This document shows positions 47,764 to 56,094 of a stretch of 63,182 nucleotides of DNA, one piece after another. The notes beneath the pieces were generated by a model. That model searched no databases, was not told the DNA's origin, and saw nothing but the letters and a program-made list of their open reading frames with translations. Made by a program: the position numbers and the translations under genes. The stretch is taken from positions 1 through 63,182 of the forward strand of contig PLSD01000127.1 of NCBI GenBank assembly GCA_003164135.1. The letters are read 5' to 3'. Numbering within the stretch: position 1 is the first letter of the stretch; every line of letters begins with the position of its first letter. The stretch comes from Acetobacteraceae bacterium (GTDB lineage: Bacteria; Pseudomonadota; Alphaproteobacteria; Acetobacterales; Acetobacteraceae).

Positions 47764-47952
47764 TGCGCCCCCAATGATATGGTCAATGGTAATATTCAAT
47801 CGCAAATCGCAGGACGGCACATAACTGCGCAGTTAATATTTTGTAATATTTTGGTTCCAATTAAGCTGACATTGGCATAACCATTCAATGTGGTGGCTGT
47901 TACTTTCTGTTGTTGGAATTTGATCGTTATTTTTCAGAATGAGGTAAAAGTC

Positions 47953-47976
47953 ATGGCGATAAAGAAATCCAAGTGA
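47953..47976 (+). CDS. Seven-residue leader cistron before Hsp20
   Basis: GAGGT is followed 6 bases later by ATG, which opens MAIKKSK and stops at TGA 47974-47976, overlapping the Hsp20 GTG (GTGA). The better ribosome site belongs to this mini-frame, so Hsp20 is probably translated by coupling. A single-base frame change would fuse the two. Confidence 0.4.
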   Translation: MAIKKSK

Positions 47977-48476
47977 AAACCACATCTGCCGTAGAGAAAT
48001 CAAAACCCACGGAGGTCTGGGCGACGTTCCGCAATGAGTTCGACAAGTTGCTTGACCGCTTCGCCGACGGGTTTGGTACGTTTCCGTTGTTCCAACCCAG
48101 CTTGGGCGCTGTGATTTCGCGGTTTTTCTCTTCGGTGGGTGTATTGGCGCCTTGCGTCGACATTTCGGAAGATGACAAGGCCTATACGATTACAGCGGAA
48201 CTTCCCGGTCTGGTGGAAAAAGATGTGGATGTTTCCCTCGACGGTTCGGTCCTGACGATCAAGGGCCATAAAGAACAGGAAGCCGAGAAGAAGGATAAAA
48301 ACTATTATCTTTCAGAGCGTTCCTATGGTGCTTTCGAGCGTAGCATGTATCTGCCCGAGGGTGTCGACCGTGACTACATTGGCGCGAAATTAGCTAACGG
48401 CGTGCTTACGGTGACGCTGCCCAAAACGGCGTTGGCACAGACCAAAGCCAAGAAGATCGAAGTTAAATCCAAGTAA
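47973..48476 (+). CDS. Small heat-shock protein, Hsp20/alpha-crystallin family
   Basis: A 167-aa ATP-independent holdase. The alpha-crystallin domain (about 55-150) has DISEDDKAYTITAELPGLVEKDVDVSLDGSVLTIKG, then GAFERSMYLPEGVD and LANGVLTVTLPK. The N-terminal arm has NEFDKLLDRFADGFG. Start GTG 47973 overlaps a 7-aa leader frame. It is divergent from the arc genes; a hairpin terminator follows. Confidence 0.93.
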   Translation: MKTTSAVEKSKPTEVWATFRNEFDKLLDRFADGFGTFPLFQPSLGAVISRFFSSVGVLAPCVDISEDDKAYTITAELPGLVEKDVDVSLDGSVLTIKGHKEQEAEKKDKNYYLSERSYGAFERSMYLPEGVDRDYIGAKLANGVLTVTLPKTALAQTKAKKIEVKSK

Positions 48477-48486
48477 TCTTTGCTGG

Positions 48487-48519
48487 GCGGCAGGCAGGGT
48501 TTCCGTTGCCTGCCGCTTT
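48487..48519 (+). terminator. Terminator after Hsp20
   Basis: The perfect 10-bp stem GCGGCAGGCA/TGCCTGCCGC (48487-48496, 48507-48516) with a 10-base loop is followed by TTT only. The short T-run makes it moderate. Confidence 0.65.
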
Positions 48520-48543
48520 GGGCTTACCTCAAAACTGCTGGCG

Positions 48544-48557
48544 TTGACGCAAATCAA
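48544..48557. promoter_or_regulatory. FNR/ANR-like box upstream of the ABC exporter
   Basis: TTGACGCAAATCAA (TTGAC-N4-ATCAA, one change from the ideal), inside a wider inverted repeat GCGTTGA/TCAACGC. The exporter's first gene starts 64 bp downstream. Confidence 0.6.
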
Positions 48558-48620
48558 CGCCCAGGCGAAATGGCTGTACTATACGGGTCATGAGACCTGC
48601 CGGTTATGAGGGACAATCGT

Positions 48621-49607
48621 ATGAATATGAAGCTGTGGCGCGGTGTTGGCGTGGCCGTGATTTTGGGCGGCTTCGCTGCGTTGCTTTGGTGGTATTTAAG
48701 CGCCGGGCCGGTCGTGACGCAGCTCTACGGCAATGTGGAAATCCGCCAGGTGGACCTCGCATTCAACGCCGAAGGCCGCGTGGCTGCGATGTACAAGCAG
48801 GAAGGCGACCCCGTGAAGACCGGGGATTTGCTGGCGGTATTGGATGATCGCTCCTACGCCAGCGCTCTCGCATTGGTCCAGGCGCGGCGGGACGCGCAGA
48901 AGGCGCAGCTGGATCTGCTGCTGGCAGGTTCCCGGCAGGAGGATATCGACCATGCCCGCGCCGCCTTGGCCGCCGGGCAGGCCAATCTGGCACATGCGCA
49001 ACAGAGTTTTGCCCGCCAGGCCTCGCTGGTCGGGCACGGCGCCACCACGCGGCAGTCGCTGGATGACGCGCAACTGGACCTGAAAGCGGCTACCGCCAGC
49101 GTAGACGAAGCACAGGCGAACCTTACCAAGCTCATCAACGGCCCGCGCCCGCAGGAAATAGAGGCGGCCCGCGCGCAATACGCTGCCGCCAACGCCGATA
49201 CCGCATTGGCGCAGACGCAGTTGGACAACACCAAGCTCGCCGCCCCGGTGGATGGCATAATCATGACCAGGGTGATCGAGCCCGGCACCGTCGTGCTGCC
49301 GTCGGATATTGTGTATTCACTTGCCAATACCAGCGAAGTCTGGGTCCGCGCCTTTGCGCCGGAGACCATGCTGGGGCTGGTGGCCTCCGGCACAAAAGTA
49401 ATCGTGCAGGGCGACACGCCGGGCGGCAAAACCTATCATGGGACCATCGGCTACGTTTCGCCGGTGGCGGAATTCACGCCAAAAACAGTGGAAACGCCTG
49501 ATCTGCGCACGCAACTGGTGTACCGCCTGCGGGTTCGCATCACCGATGCGGATGCGGGGCTGCGCCAGGGCATGCCGGTTACCATCACGCTGCCTGCGGC
49601 ACGTTAA
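48621..49607 (+). CDS. ybhG: HlyD-family membrane-fusion subunit (YbhG-like)
   Basis: A periplasmic adaptor of about 328 aa. N-terminal membrane anchor LWRGVGVAVILGGFAALLWWYL; a biotinyl-lipoyl-like half-domain (VRQVDLAFNAEGRVAAMYKQEGDPVKTGDLLAVLDD); a long coiled-coil hairpin; then LAAPVDGIIMTRVIEPGTVV. It links the ABC exporter that follows to an outer-membrane channel. GAGGG precedes ATG 48621; ATG 48606 is alternative. The ABC gene starts 5 bp after the stop. Confidence 0.88.
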   Translation: MNMKLWRGVGVAVILGGFAALLWWYLSAGPVVTQLYGNVEIRQVDLAFNAEGRVAAMYKQEGDPVKTGDLLAVLDDRSYASALALVQARRDAQKAQLDLLLAGSRQEDIDHARAALAAGQANLAHAQQSFARQASLVGHGATTRQSLDDAQLDLKAATASVDEAQANLTKLINGPRPQEIEAARAQYAAANADTALAQTQLDNTKLAAPVDGIIMTRVIEPGTVVLPSDIVYSLANTSEVWVRAFAPETMLGLVASGTKVIVQGDTPGGKTYHGTIGYVSPVAEFTPKTVETPDLRTQLVYRLRVRITDADAGLRQGMPVTITLPAAR

Positions 49608-49612
49608 GCGCC

Positions 49613-51361
49613 GTGCAACCACTCGCGCTGATCGAGGAGCTGGCCTACCAGTACCCCACCAAACGCGGCAGCCGGCCGCAGGTGGCGCTGGCGGGAATTT
49701 CCGCGCGCATCGAGCCGGGGGTTATCACCGGGCTGGTGGGACCCGATGGCGCGGGCAAGACCACGCTGCTGCGGCTGCTGGCCGGGCTGTTGCGCCCCGC
49801 GGCCGGGCGCGTGAGCGTGCTGGGGCACGACATGGCGCATGAGGCGGCGCTGGCGCATCCCTACATTGGCTACATGCCGCAGCGGTTCGGCTTGTATGAG
49901 GATCTGAGCGTCGCCGAGAACCTGGCATTGTTCGCGGATTTGCACGGGCTGACCGACGAGGCGCGCGAGACGCGGGTTAAAATGCTGCTGCATTTCACCG
50001 GGCTGGCGCCGTTCACCGCGCGGCTGGCGAGCCAGCTTTCCGGAGGCATGAAGCAGAAGCTGGGCCTGGCCTGCGCCCTGCTGGCAAAGCCGCGCGTGCT
50101 GCTGCTGGATGAACCCTCCGTCGGGGTGGACCCCGCCTCCCGCCGGGAATTATGGGGCATTGTGCAGCGCATGCTGGAGACGGACAAAGACCCGCAAATG
50201 CCCATGGGCGTGGTTTGGGCGACTTCCTACCTGGATGAGGCCGAGCGCTGCGCGAAGGTGTTGCTGCTGCATGAGGGCAAGCTGCTCAGCGCGGAGCCGC
50301 CCCAGGCGTTTTTAAAGCCGCTGGCCGGGCGTGTGTTCCGCGCCACCGTGCCGGCCGCCGGGCGGCGGCGCGCGGTTATCCAGGCGCTGGCCCAGCCCGG
50401 CGTGCTCGATGTGCTGGTGCAGGGCGACACTTTGCGCCTGGTGCTGCGCGCCAACACGCACCCACCCGCGCCAGAAAATTTTGGCGCGCAGGACATGCAG
50501 CCGGTGCCGCCGCGCTTCGAGGACGGTTTTATCGACCGGCTGCTGGCGCAAAACGCGCCGGTGGCGCCCCAGCCGGTGCCGCCCCCGCCGCCAGCCATTG
50601 TGGATGGCGCCCCGGTGATTGAAGTGCATGGGCTGGTGCGCCGTTTCGGGGATTTTACCGCCGTGGACCATGCCAGTTTTGCCATTAAACGCGGCGAGAT
50701 TTTTGGCCTGCTCGGCCCCAATGGCGCTGGTAAATCCACCATCTTCCGCATGCTCTGCGGCCTGCTGCGGCCCAGCGGCGGCAGCGCGCGGGTGGCTGGG
50801 CAGGATCTGCTGACCGCCGCCGCCGCCGCGCGTGCGCGGCTGGGCTACATGGCGCAACGGTTCTCGCTGTACGGCGAACTAACCGTGACGCAGAACCTGG
50901 AGTTTTTTGCCCGCGTGTACGGGTTGGACCGCAAGGCGCAACGCAAGGCCGTTGCTGATGCCTTGGTGCGCTTCGAGCTGAGCGGCGCGGAAAACAACCT
51001 TGCCGCGGCGCTGCCGCTCGGCCTCAAGCAACGGCTTTCGCTGGCGGCCTCGCTGCTGCACGACCCGCAAATCCTGTTCCTTGATGAACCAACTTCGGGC
51101 GTGGACCCGCTGACGCGCCGTGCGTTCTGGGCACGCATCGGCACGCTGGCGGATGCGGGTGTGACCGTGCTGGTGACCAGCCAATTCATGGATGAAGCGG
51201 AGTATTGCGACCGGCTGGCGATCGTGAGCACCGGCAAAATCATTGTCACCGGCACGCCGGCGGAACTGCGCGCCCGCGTGCGCACACCCGCTTTGCCGGA
51301 CCCGACGCTGGAAGACGCATTTATCACTTTGGTCGGCGCGCCGGCGGCGGTGGCGGCATGA
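49613..51361 (+). CDS. ybhF: ABC exporter ATPase with two nucleotide-binding domains (YbhF-like)
   Basis: 582 aa. NBD1 has GPDGAGKTTLL, Q-loop YMPQRFGLY, LSGGMKQKLGLACAL and LLLDEPSVGVDP. NBD2 (from about residue 335) has GPNGAGKSTIF and FLDEPTSGVDP, but its signature reads LPLGLKQRLSLA instead of LSGG, so the second site may be degenerate. The start is GTG 49613. It overlaps the permease gene (ATGA). The substrate is unknown; YbhFSR homologues export drugs or cations. Confidence 0.9.
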   Translation: MQPLALIEELAYQYPTKRGSRPQVALAGISARIEPGVITGLVGPDGAGKTTLLRLLAGLLRPAAGRVSVLGHDMAHEAALAHPYIGYMPQRFGLYEDLSVAENLALFADLHGLTDEARETRVKMLLHFTGLAPFTARLASQLSGGMKQKLGLACALLAKPRVLLLDEPSVGVDPASRRELWGIVQRMLETDKDPQMPMGVVWATSYLDEAERCAKVLLLHEGKLLSAEPPQAFLKPLAGRVFRATVPAAGRRRAVIQALAQPGVLDVLVQGDTLRLVLRANTHPPAPENFGAQDMQPVPPRFEDGFIDRLLAQNAPVAPQPVPPPPPAIVDGAPVIEVHGLVRRFGDFTAVDHASFAIKRGEIFGLLGPNGAGKSTIFRMLCGLLRPSGGSARVAGQDLLTAAAAARARLGYMAQRFSLYGELTVTQNLEFFARVYGLDRKAQRKAVADALVRFELSGAENNLAAALPLGLKQRLSLAASLLHDPQILFLDEPTSGVDPLTRRAFWARIGTLADAGVTVLVTSQFMDEAEYCDRLAIVSTGKIIVTGTPAELRARVRTPALPDPTLEDAFITLVGAPAAVAA

Positions 51362-52491
51362 GCGCGGCACTGGCACGCCAGCGCCTGCGCGGGCTCGCAC
51401 GCAAGGAGATGCTGCAAATCCTGCGCGACCCCTCGGCGCTGCTCATTGCGTTTCTGATGCCGGTTATCATGCTGCTCATCACGGGCTTTGGCTTGTCGCT
51501 GGATGCGCATGAGCTGAAGCTGGCGGCGGTGGTAGAAGCTGGGTCGGACACCACCAGCAGTGTGCAGGAGGCGCTGGACGCCTCGCCTTATCTTTCCGTT
51601 TATTGGGCCAACAGCCTGCAAGATGCCAATACCGCGCTCAGCACCGGGCAGGTGCGCGGCATACTGGTGATGCGTCAGGATTTTGCCCAGCGCGTGGCCC
51701 GGCGGAACCGCTGGCCCGCCACTGCCCAGCTTGTTGTTAACGCCACGGACCCGAATACCGCGCGGCTGCTGCAAGGCTATGTCGAGGGCGCCTTCGCGGT
51801 ATGGGTGGAGGATAATGCGCACGAGCGCTACCCCGGCATCTCCGGCGGCATCACCGTGGACACGCGCTTCTGGTACAACCCGCAACTGCGCTCCGCGGAT
51901 TTCATCGTGCCGGGGATTATCGCCTTTGTGATGTCCATGACTGGCACGCTGCTGACCGCGCTCATCGTGGCGCGCGAGTGGGAGCGCGGCACGATGGAGA
52001 GCATGCTCGCCTCGCCGGCCGGGATGGCGGAGATTACCGGCGCCAAACTGGGCACTTATTTCGTGCTCGGCATGGGCAGCATGGCGGTGTCGGTGCTTAT
52101 CACCGTGTTCATATTTGGCGTGCCGTTGCGGGGCGGTATTCTGCCGCTGACGCTCTGCGCCGCGCTGTTCCTTATCTATGCGTTGGCGCAGGGGCTGTTC
52201 ATTTCCACTCTGGCGCGCAACCAGTTTGTCGCGGCGCAGCTTGCGTTCCTCACCACCATGATGCCGGCCATGATGCTCTCGGGCATGATGTTCGACATCG
52301 CCTCCATGCCGCGTTGGCTGCAACTCATCACCTATGTGTTTCCTGCGCGCTACCTGGTGGCGGCGCTGCAAACGCTGTTCCTGGCCGGTGACGTTTGGGC
52401 CGTGCTGCTGCCCAACCTTGCTGGCTTGGCCATCGGCGCCACCGTGGCCGTGGCCGCGACGCTCGCGGTCACGCACCGCCGGCTGGATTAG
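51358..52491 (+). CDS. ybhS: ABC-2 exporter permease (YbhS-like)
   Basis: An ABC-2 permease of 377 aa: cytoplasmic start, first TM at LIAFLMPVIMLLITGFGLSL, an extracytoplasmic domain (about 60-180) and a C-terminal TM bundle with RRWERGTMESMLASP-like connector AREWERGTMESMLASP. The start ATG 51358 overlaps the ATPase stop. A longer frame upstream is only overlap. It pairs with the next permease. Confidence 0.9.
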   Translation: MSAALARQRLRGLARKEMLQILRDPSALLIAFLMPVIMLLITGFGLSLDAHELKLAAVVEAGSDTTSSVQEALDASPYLSVYWANSLQDANTALSTGQVRGILVMRQDFAQRVARRNRWPATAQLVVNATDPNTARLLQGYVEGAFAVWVEDNAHERYPGISGGITVDTRFWYNPQLRSADFIVPGIIAFVMSMTGTLLTALIVAREWERGTMESMLASPAGMAEITGAKLGTYFVLGMGSMAVSVLITVFIFGVPLRGGILPLTLCAALFLIYALAQGLFISTLARNQFVAAQLAFLTTMMPAMMLSGMMFDIASMPRWLQLITYVFPARYLVAALQTLFLAGDVWAVLLPNLAGLAIGATVAVAATLAVTHRRLD

Positions 52492-52499
52492 GATTTCCC

Positions 52500-53600
52500 A
52501 TGTTCCAGCGCATCCTCGCCCTTATCCTGAAAGAACTCACCTCGCTGTGGAGCGACAAAAAAACGCGCTACGTGCTCCTGTTTCCGCCGCTGATCCAGGT
52601 GCTCATCTTCGCCAACGCGGCCAATTTTGATGTCACCCGCGTACCGCTGGGCATCTGGAACGAGGACCAGGGCGCGCAATCGGCCGAACTGGTGCGCCGC
52701 TTCGCCGGTTCGTCCGCTTTTCTTCCGGCGGCTGCGCTGTCTGACCCCGCCGGTGCGCAGGATGCACTGGAATCCAAAACCGTGGCGGCGGTGCTGCATA
52801 TTCCCCAAAATTTCTCAGCCGGCGTGCTGGCTAGGCGCAATGCCAGCGTGGAACTGCTGATCGACGCACGGCGCTCCAACTCGGCGCTGATGGTCGGGGA
52901 TTACGCCGCGGAAATCACCGCCGAATACGCCGCCGGACTCAGCGGTGGCGCGCGCGCGCCGGTGGATATCGAGGTGCGCAACCTGTTCAACCCGACGCTG
53001 GAAAGCAAGTGGTTCATCCTGCCCGGATTGGTCGTGGTGCTGTCGCTGATGATGACCATGCTGGTCAGCGCCCTCTCGCTGGCGCGCGAACGCGAGCTCG
53101 GCACCTTCGAGCAGATGATGGTCACGCCACTGCGGCCGGGTGAGATCATGTTCGGCAAGGCGGTGCCGGCACTTATTGTTGGCATGTTGGAGGCCAATAT
53201 CGTGCTGGCGGCGTCGTTGCTGTTTTACGGTGTCCCGTTCGAGGGTAACCTCGCCGTGCTGGAAATCGCCACGCTGGTGTTCAGCGTGGCCGGCGTCGCC
53301 ATTGGCCTGACCATATCCGCCTTTACCCAAACGCAGCAGCAGGCCATCCTCGGGGTGTTCATCTACTCCGCGCCGGCCATCGTTATCTCCGGCTACGCCA
53401 CCCCGCTGGAAAACATGCCACCCGCGATGCAATTGCTCAGCCTGCTCGACCCGATCCGCTACATGCTCGTCATTACCCGCGGCATGTTCCTGCAAGATTT
53501 GCCGATGAGCGTCGTGGTGCAACAATCCTGGCCGATGGTGGCCATTGCCGTCATCCTGCTCGCCATTTCAACCTGGACCGTCCGCCGCGCGATTGCTTAG
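52500..53600 (+). CDS. ybhR: ABC-2 exporter permease (YbhR-like)
   Basis: Second permease, 366 aa, with the same layout: KELTSLWSDKKTRYVLLFPPLIQVLIFANAA then a periplasmic domain, and C-terminal TM helices with RERELGTFEQMMVTPLRP. The ATG 52500 lies 8 bp after the previous stop. With ybhG-ybhF-ybhS it forms a complete type-5 ABC exporter. Confidence 0.9.
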   Translation: MFQRILALILKELTSLWSDKKTRYVLLFPPLIQVLIFANAANFDVTRVPLGIWNEDQGAQSAELVRRFAGSSAFLPAAALSDPAGAQDALESKTVAAVLHIPQNFSAGVLARRNASVELLIDARRSNSALMVGDYAAEITAEYAAGLSGGARAPVDIEVRNLFNPTLESKWFILPGLVVVLSLMMTMLVSALSLARERELGTFEQMMVTPLRPGEIMFGKAVPALIVGMLEANIVLAASLLFYGVPFEGNLAVLEIATLVFSVAGVAIGLTISAFTQTQQQAILGVFIYSAPAIVISGYATPLENMPPAMQLLSLLDPIRYMLVITRGMFLQDLPMSVVVQQSWPMVAIAVILLAISTWTVRRAIA

Positions 53601-53613
53601 ACGCTGTGGATGG

Positions 53614-54129
53614 TTAGCTGTGCGGAACCTGGGTGTTGCGCAGGGCGGCGAGGTTGGCTTGCACCACGGGGATGATCTGCCGCGCGACGCCGACGAGTTC
53701 CGGATTGGTACCGGCCGAGGCTTCTTTTTCGAACATGGTCAAAGCGGCGCTATGGCTGCTGATCTGGTCGTCCAGGTACCGCTCCTCGGTTGGCGCGTAG
53801 TGGAGCGCGACATAGCGGCCTTCCAGATCGTCGGGCAGCGTATTTGGCAGTGTGACTTTATGCGCCTGCGCCAGCTGTTCCAGCTCCGGCTCATAATCGT
53901 TGGCGTCTTTGCATATTTTATCAGCCACCGCGGCGACCGAAGGGGCCGGTTCCTTGCCTGACATGACATCGCACTCCATCAGGTCGAACTGAATCAACTG
54001 ATAGCCGACGGTCAGGGCATCGAGATCCTGCGGCGAGAGATTTGCCTCGGGCGGCGCCTGCGCGGTGGTGGAACAGGCCGCCAAGCCCAAAACGCCCGCG
54101 CAGACTACCAATATGTGTAATGACTTCAT
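53614..54129 (-). CDS. DUF4142-like lipoprotein
   Basis: A 171-aa lipoprotein: the signal ends in LGLAACS (lipobox LAAC). The mature helical region, with DLMECDVM and SSHSAALTMFEKEASAGTNPELVGVARQIIPVVQANLAAL, matches the DUF4142 pattern, a ferritin-like four-helix fold. It is anchored to a membrane in the periplasm; function unknown. It is convergent with the ABC exporter and has an FNR-like box 72 bp upstream. Confidence 0.8.
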   Translation of the reverse strand: MKSLHILVVCAGVLGLAACSTTAQAPPEANLSPQDLDALTVGYQLIQFDLMECDVMSGKEPAPSVAAVADKICKDANDYEPELEQLAQAHKVTLPNTLPDDLEGRYVALHYAPTEERYLDDQISSHSAALTMFEKEASAGTNPELVGVARQIIPVVQANLAALRNTQVPHS

Positions 54130-54200
54130 CAGACCCCTCCCGCCATGGCTGCGATGGCACGCAGTTTTGATGTTGCTATACCCTGGCGGGGGAAATGGCC

Positions 54201-54214
54201 TTGATTAAGATCAA
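54201..54214. promoter_or_regulatory. FNR/ANR-like box upstream of the DUF4142 gene
   Basis: TTGATTAAGATCAA, a perfect TTGAT-N4-ATCAA. It is 72 bp upstream of the lipoprotein start and 39 bp past the end of the flavoprotein gene. Confidence 0.72.
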
Positions 54215-54252
54215 TCCGGGAGACAGCGATGGTCTTGCCGGTATCGTCACGG

Positions 54253-55383
54253 TCACGGATGTCGAATTGCGCCGGACAACCTTGCGTATTCCGGCACCCG
54301 TGTGAACGTGGCGCTAATTGCCAGGGCTTGAGGGAAACCTCTGGCCATGGCGAATAATACGGGGCCAAGCAGTGGCATCGATAATGCCGCGTGCAGAGCC
54401 GTGGCACGCTGGATCTGGCCGCTGACGTCCCGGGCCAGACGGCGGTGATAGGTTTCGCTTGTCTCACCACGAAGGAAATACTCTGCAGCGAGAGCGGCGC
54501 TATGCAAAGCGATGGCCATACCGTCACCCGTGAAAGACGGGATGACCGCGGCCTGGTCGCCGAGGCGGAACAAATTTGCCGGGTCTTGCGCGCGCGGGCG
54601 GTGGACAAACCCGTATGGCACGCGGGCAATCGTAAGCGGCGCGGATAGCAGCACCTCGGCACCGGCGAGCCTGGCCGCCAGCTGCGGACAGATATTCTGT
54701 AAATGGGCGAGAAGTGCCGGAAATTTACTGCCGGCGCGGGCAAGCAGGCCTGCCTCCACCACGAGGCAAAAATTTGCCTGCCCGTTTTCCACCCGTTGCA
54801 GCCCGGCGTAGCCGCCGGGGAATAAAAACAGCTCGACGTGACCAGCCAGGGCCATGTGCTGGGCGGGGCTCAGGCGGAAATAGGTCTTGAAGCCGACCAG
54901 CCGGCTTGGCTTCCCGTCGCGCGCCACACCACGGGTTTCGTGTTTTCCCGTGGCGAGGAACAGCGTTTCCGGATTAAGCGGCGGGGAGCGGTCGACCTCC
55001 ACATGGAGCCCGCCGTCCAGTGAGATGCGCTGGACGGCATGGCCGCGTTGGACCGACACGCCCGCGGCGGCGGCGTGGCGGAGCAGGCTTTCATCCAGGG
55101 TTTTGCGGGTGAGACCCAGGCCTTCGAACGGCAGTTTGGCGGTGATGCTCCGGTTGCCCCGGATGAGCCGCACATGGGTGATACGCTCTCCGCCAAGGGT
55201 GCGGCAGTTGAAGCCGAGCCGGCTCAGACTGATTTGTGCCTCCGCACTTAAAAACTCACCGCAGATTTTATGGGTGGGGACGGCTTCGCGCTCGATCAGC
55301 GTGACCTTCCGCCCGGCCTGGGCGAGAGCAATGGCGGTAGCGGCCCCGGCCAGGCCCCCACCGGCGATGAGAATCCCGCTCAT
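54253..55383 (-). CDS. FAD-dependent oxidoreductase (SrsC / geranylgeranyl-reductase-like)
   Basis: A 376-aa flavoprotein with GGGLAGAATAIALAQAGRKVTLIER (Rossmann), HKICGEFLSAEA (typical of the GGR-like and tryptophan-halogenase-like groups) and RLGDQAAVIPSFTGDGMAIALHSA (second FAD motif). The start ATG 55383 overlaps the methyltransferase stop by 4 bp. After a type III PKS and a methyltransferase it plausibly hydroxylates or oxidises the phenolic lipid, as SrsC does in Streptomyces. Confidence 0.85.
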   Translation of the reverse strand: MSGILIAGGGLAGAATAIALAQAGRKVTLIEREAVPTHKICGEFLSAEAQISLSRLGFNCRTLGGERITHVRLIRGNRSITAKLPFEGLGLTRKTLDESLLRHAAAAGVSVQRGHAVQRISLDGGLHVEVDRSPPLNPETLFLATGKHETRGVARDGKPSRLVGFKTYFRLSPAQHMALAGHVELFLFPGGYAGLQRVENGQANFCLVVEAGLLARAGSKFPALLAHLQNICPQLAARLAGAEVLLSAPLTIARVPYGFVHRPRAQDPANLFRLGDQAAVIPSFTGDGMAIALHSAALAAEYFLRGETSETYHRRLARDVSGQIQRATALHAALSMPLLGPVLFAMARGFPQALAISATFTRVPEYARLSGAIRHP

Positions 55384-56078
55384 TTCAGCCGTGCGACACT
55401 GAAGCGGAACGGCACATGCCATGTGGTTTTGGCTTGGAGTCCGGCTTGCAGGAGTAAGGCCGCCCAATCCTGCCGGGTAAACGCGCGGGCGATGGAGACG
55501 GCACCATCGTGGCGGACAATGCGGTGCCAGCGCAACAGCCGCGCCAGCAGCGGGAAGCCATGATACGCAAGGGGATGGCGGTGCAGGTCCGTGATGTGCC
55601 AGCCGCGCACGGTGTTTGCGTCCATCCAGCGCAGCAGGCGAATGATTTCGGCCTCCGTCAGGTGATGGGTGAATTGCGAGGTCACGATATAGTCGAAGGG
55701 CGTGGCAGGTGAAAACGCGAAAACATCGCCGGTGAGATAGTCGATGCTGGTGCCCGGCGGGGTCGCGGCGCGGGCGGCAATCTGGCTGCGCGGGTTGAGA
55801 TCGATCCCGGAAAGCTGCGCCTGCAAACCGCGTTTGGCCGCCCAGCGCGCAATGCGGCGCAGCAGGTCGCCCTGGCCGTAGGCAACATCGAGAATGGAAA
55901 TTTTGGCACCAGGTTGTAAATGCCGCGTGGCTTTTGCGAGCCAGCGCAGGGTGGTGCCGTGGGTGAATGTGACCCGATTGACGGCAGCAAGGTCGTGCAG
56001 ACAACGCTGGTATATTTTGGGGTCGAGATCGGGCGCGTCCATCAGTTCCGGGAGATCGGCGCGGCTGGAAAACTTCAT
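55380..56078 (-). CDS. Class I SAM-dependent methyltransferase (SrsB-like)
   Basis: A 232-aa enzyme with ILDVAYGQGDLLRRI (motif I) and FDYIVTSQFTHHLTEAEII (motif post II). It lies between a type III PKS and a flavoprotein, so it probably methylates the polyketide. A 17-bp tandem duplication (56069-56102) at its start doubled the ATG; the first copy gives only MKFLN and a stop, so ATG 56078 is used. Confidence 0.85.
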   Translation of the reverse strand: MKFSSRADLPELMDAPDLDPKIYQRCLHDLAAVNRVTFTHGTTLRWLAKATRHLQPGAKISILDVAYGQGDLLRRIARWAAKRGLQAQLSGIDLNPRSQIAARAATPPGTSIDYLTGDVFAFSPATPFDYIVTSQFTHHLTEAEIIRLLRWMDANTVRGWHITDLHRHPLAYHGFPLLARLLRWHRIVRHDGAVSIARAFTRQDWAALLLQAGLQAKTTWHVPFRFSVARLK

Positions 56079-56094
56079 CAGTTCAAAAACTTCA

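Larger units (their letters stand above)
47572..47952. other. Regulatory gap between arcD and Hsp20
   Basis: A 381-bp divergent stretch, AT-rich, with no gene of usable length. It holds two FNR-like boxes (47632-47645, 47750-47763), a perfect 14-bp palindrome TAACTGCGCAGTTA (47822-47835) and AATATTTTG-type direct repeats (about 47836-47855). Confidence 0.7.

Noticed and set aside
37884..48476. Resemblance to the transmissible locus of heat resistance (ftsH plus Hsp20)
   Set aside because: ClpK, YfdX, HdeD and KefB-like genes are missing, and the two genes are 8 kb apart with arc genes between them.
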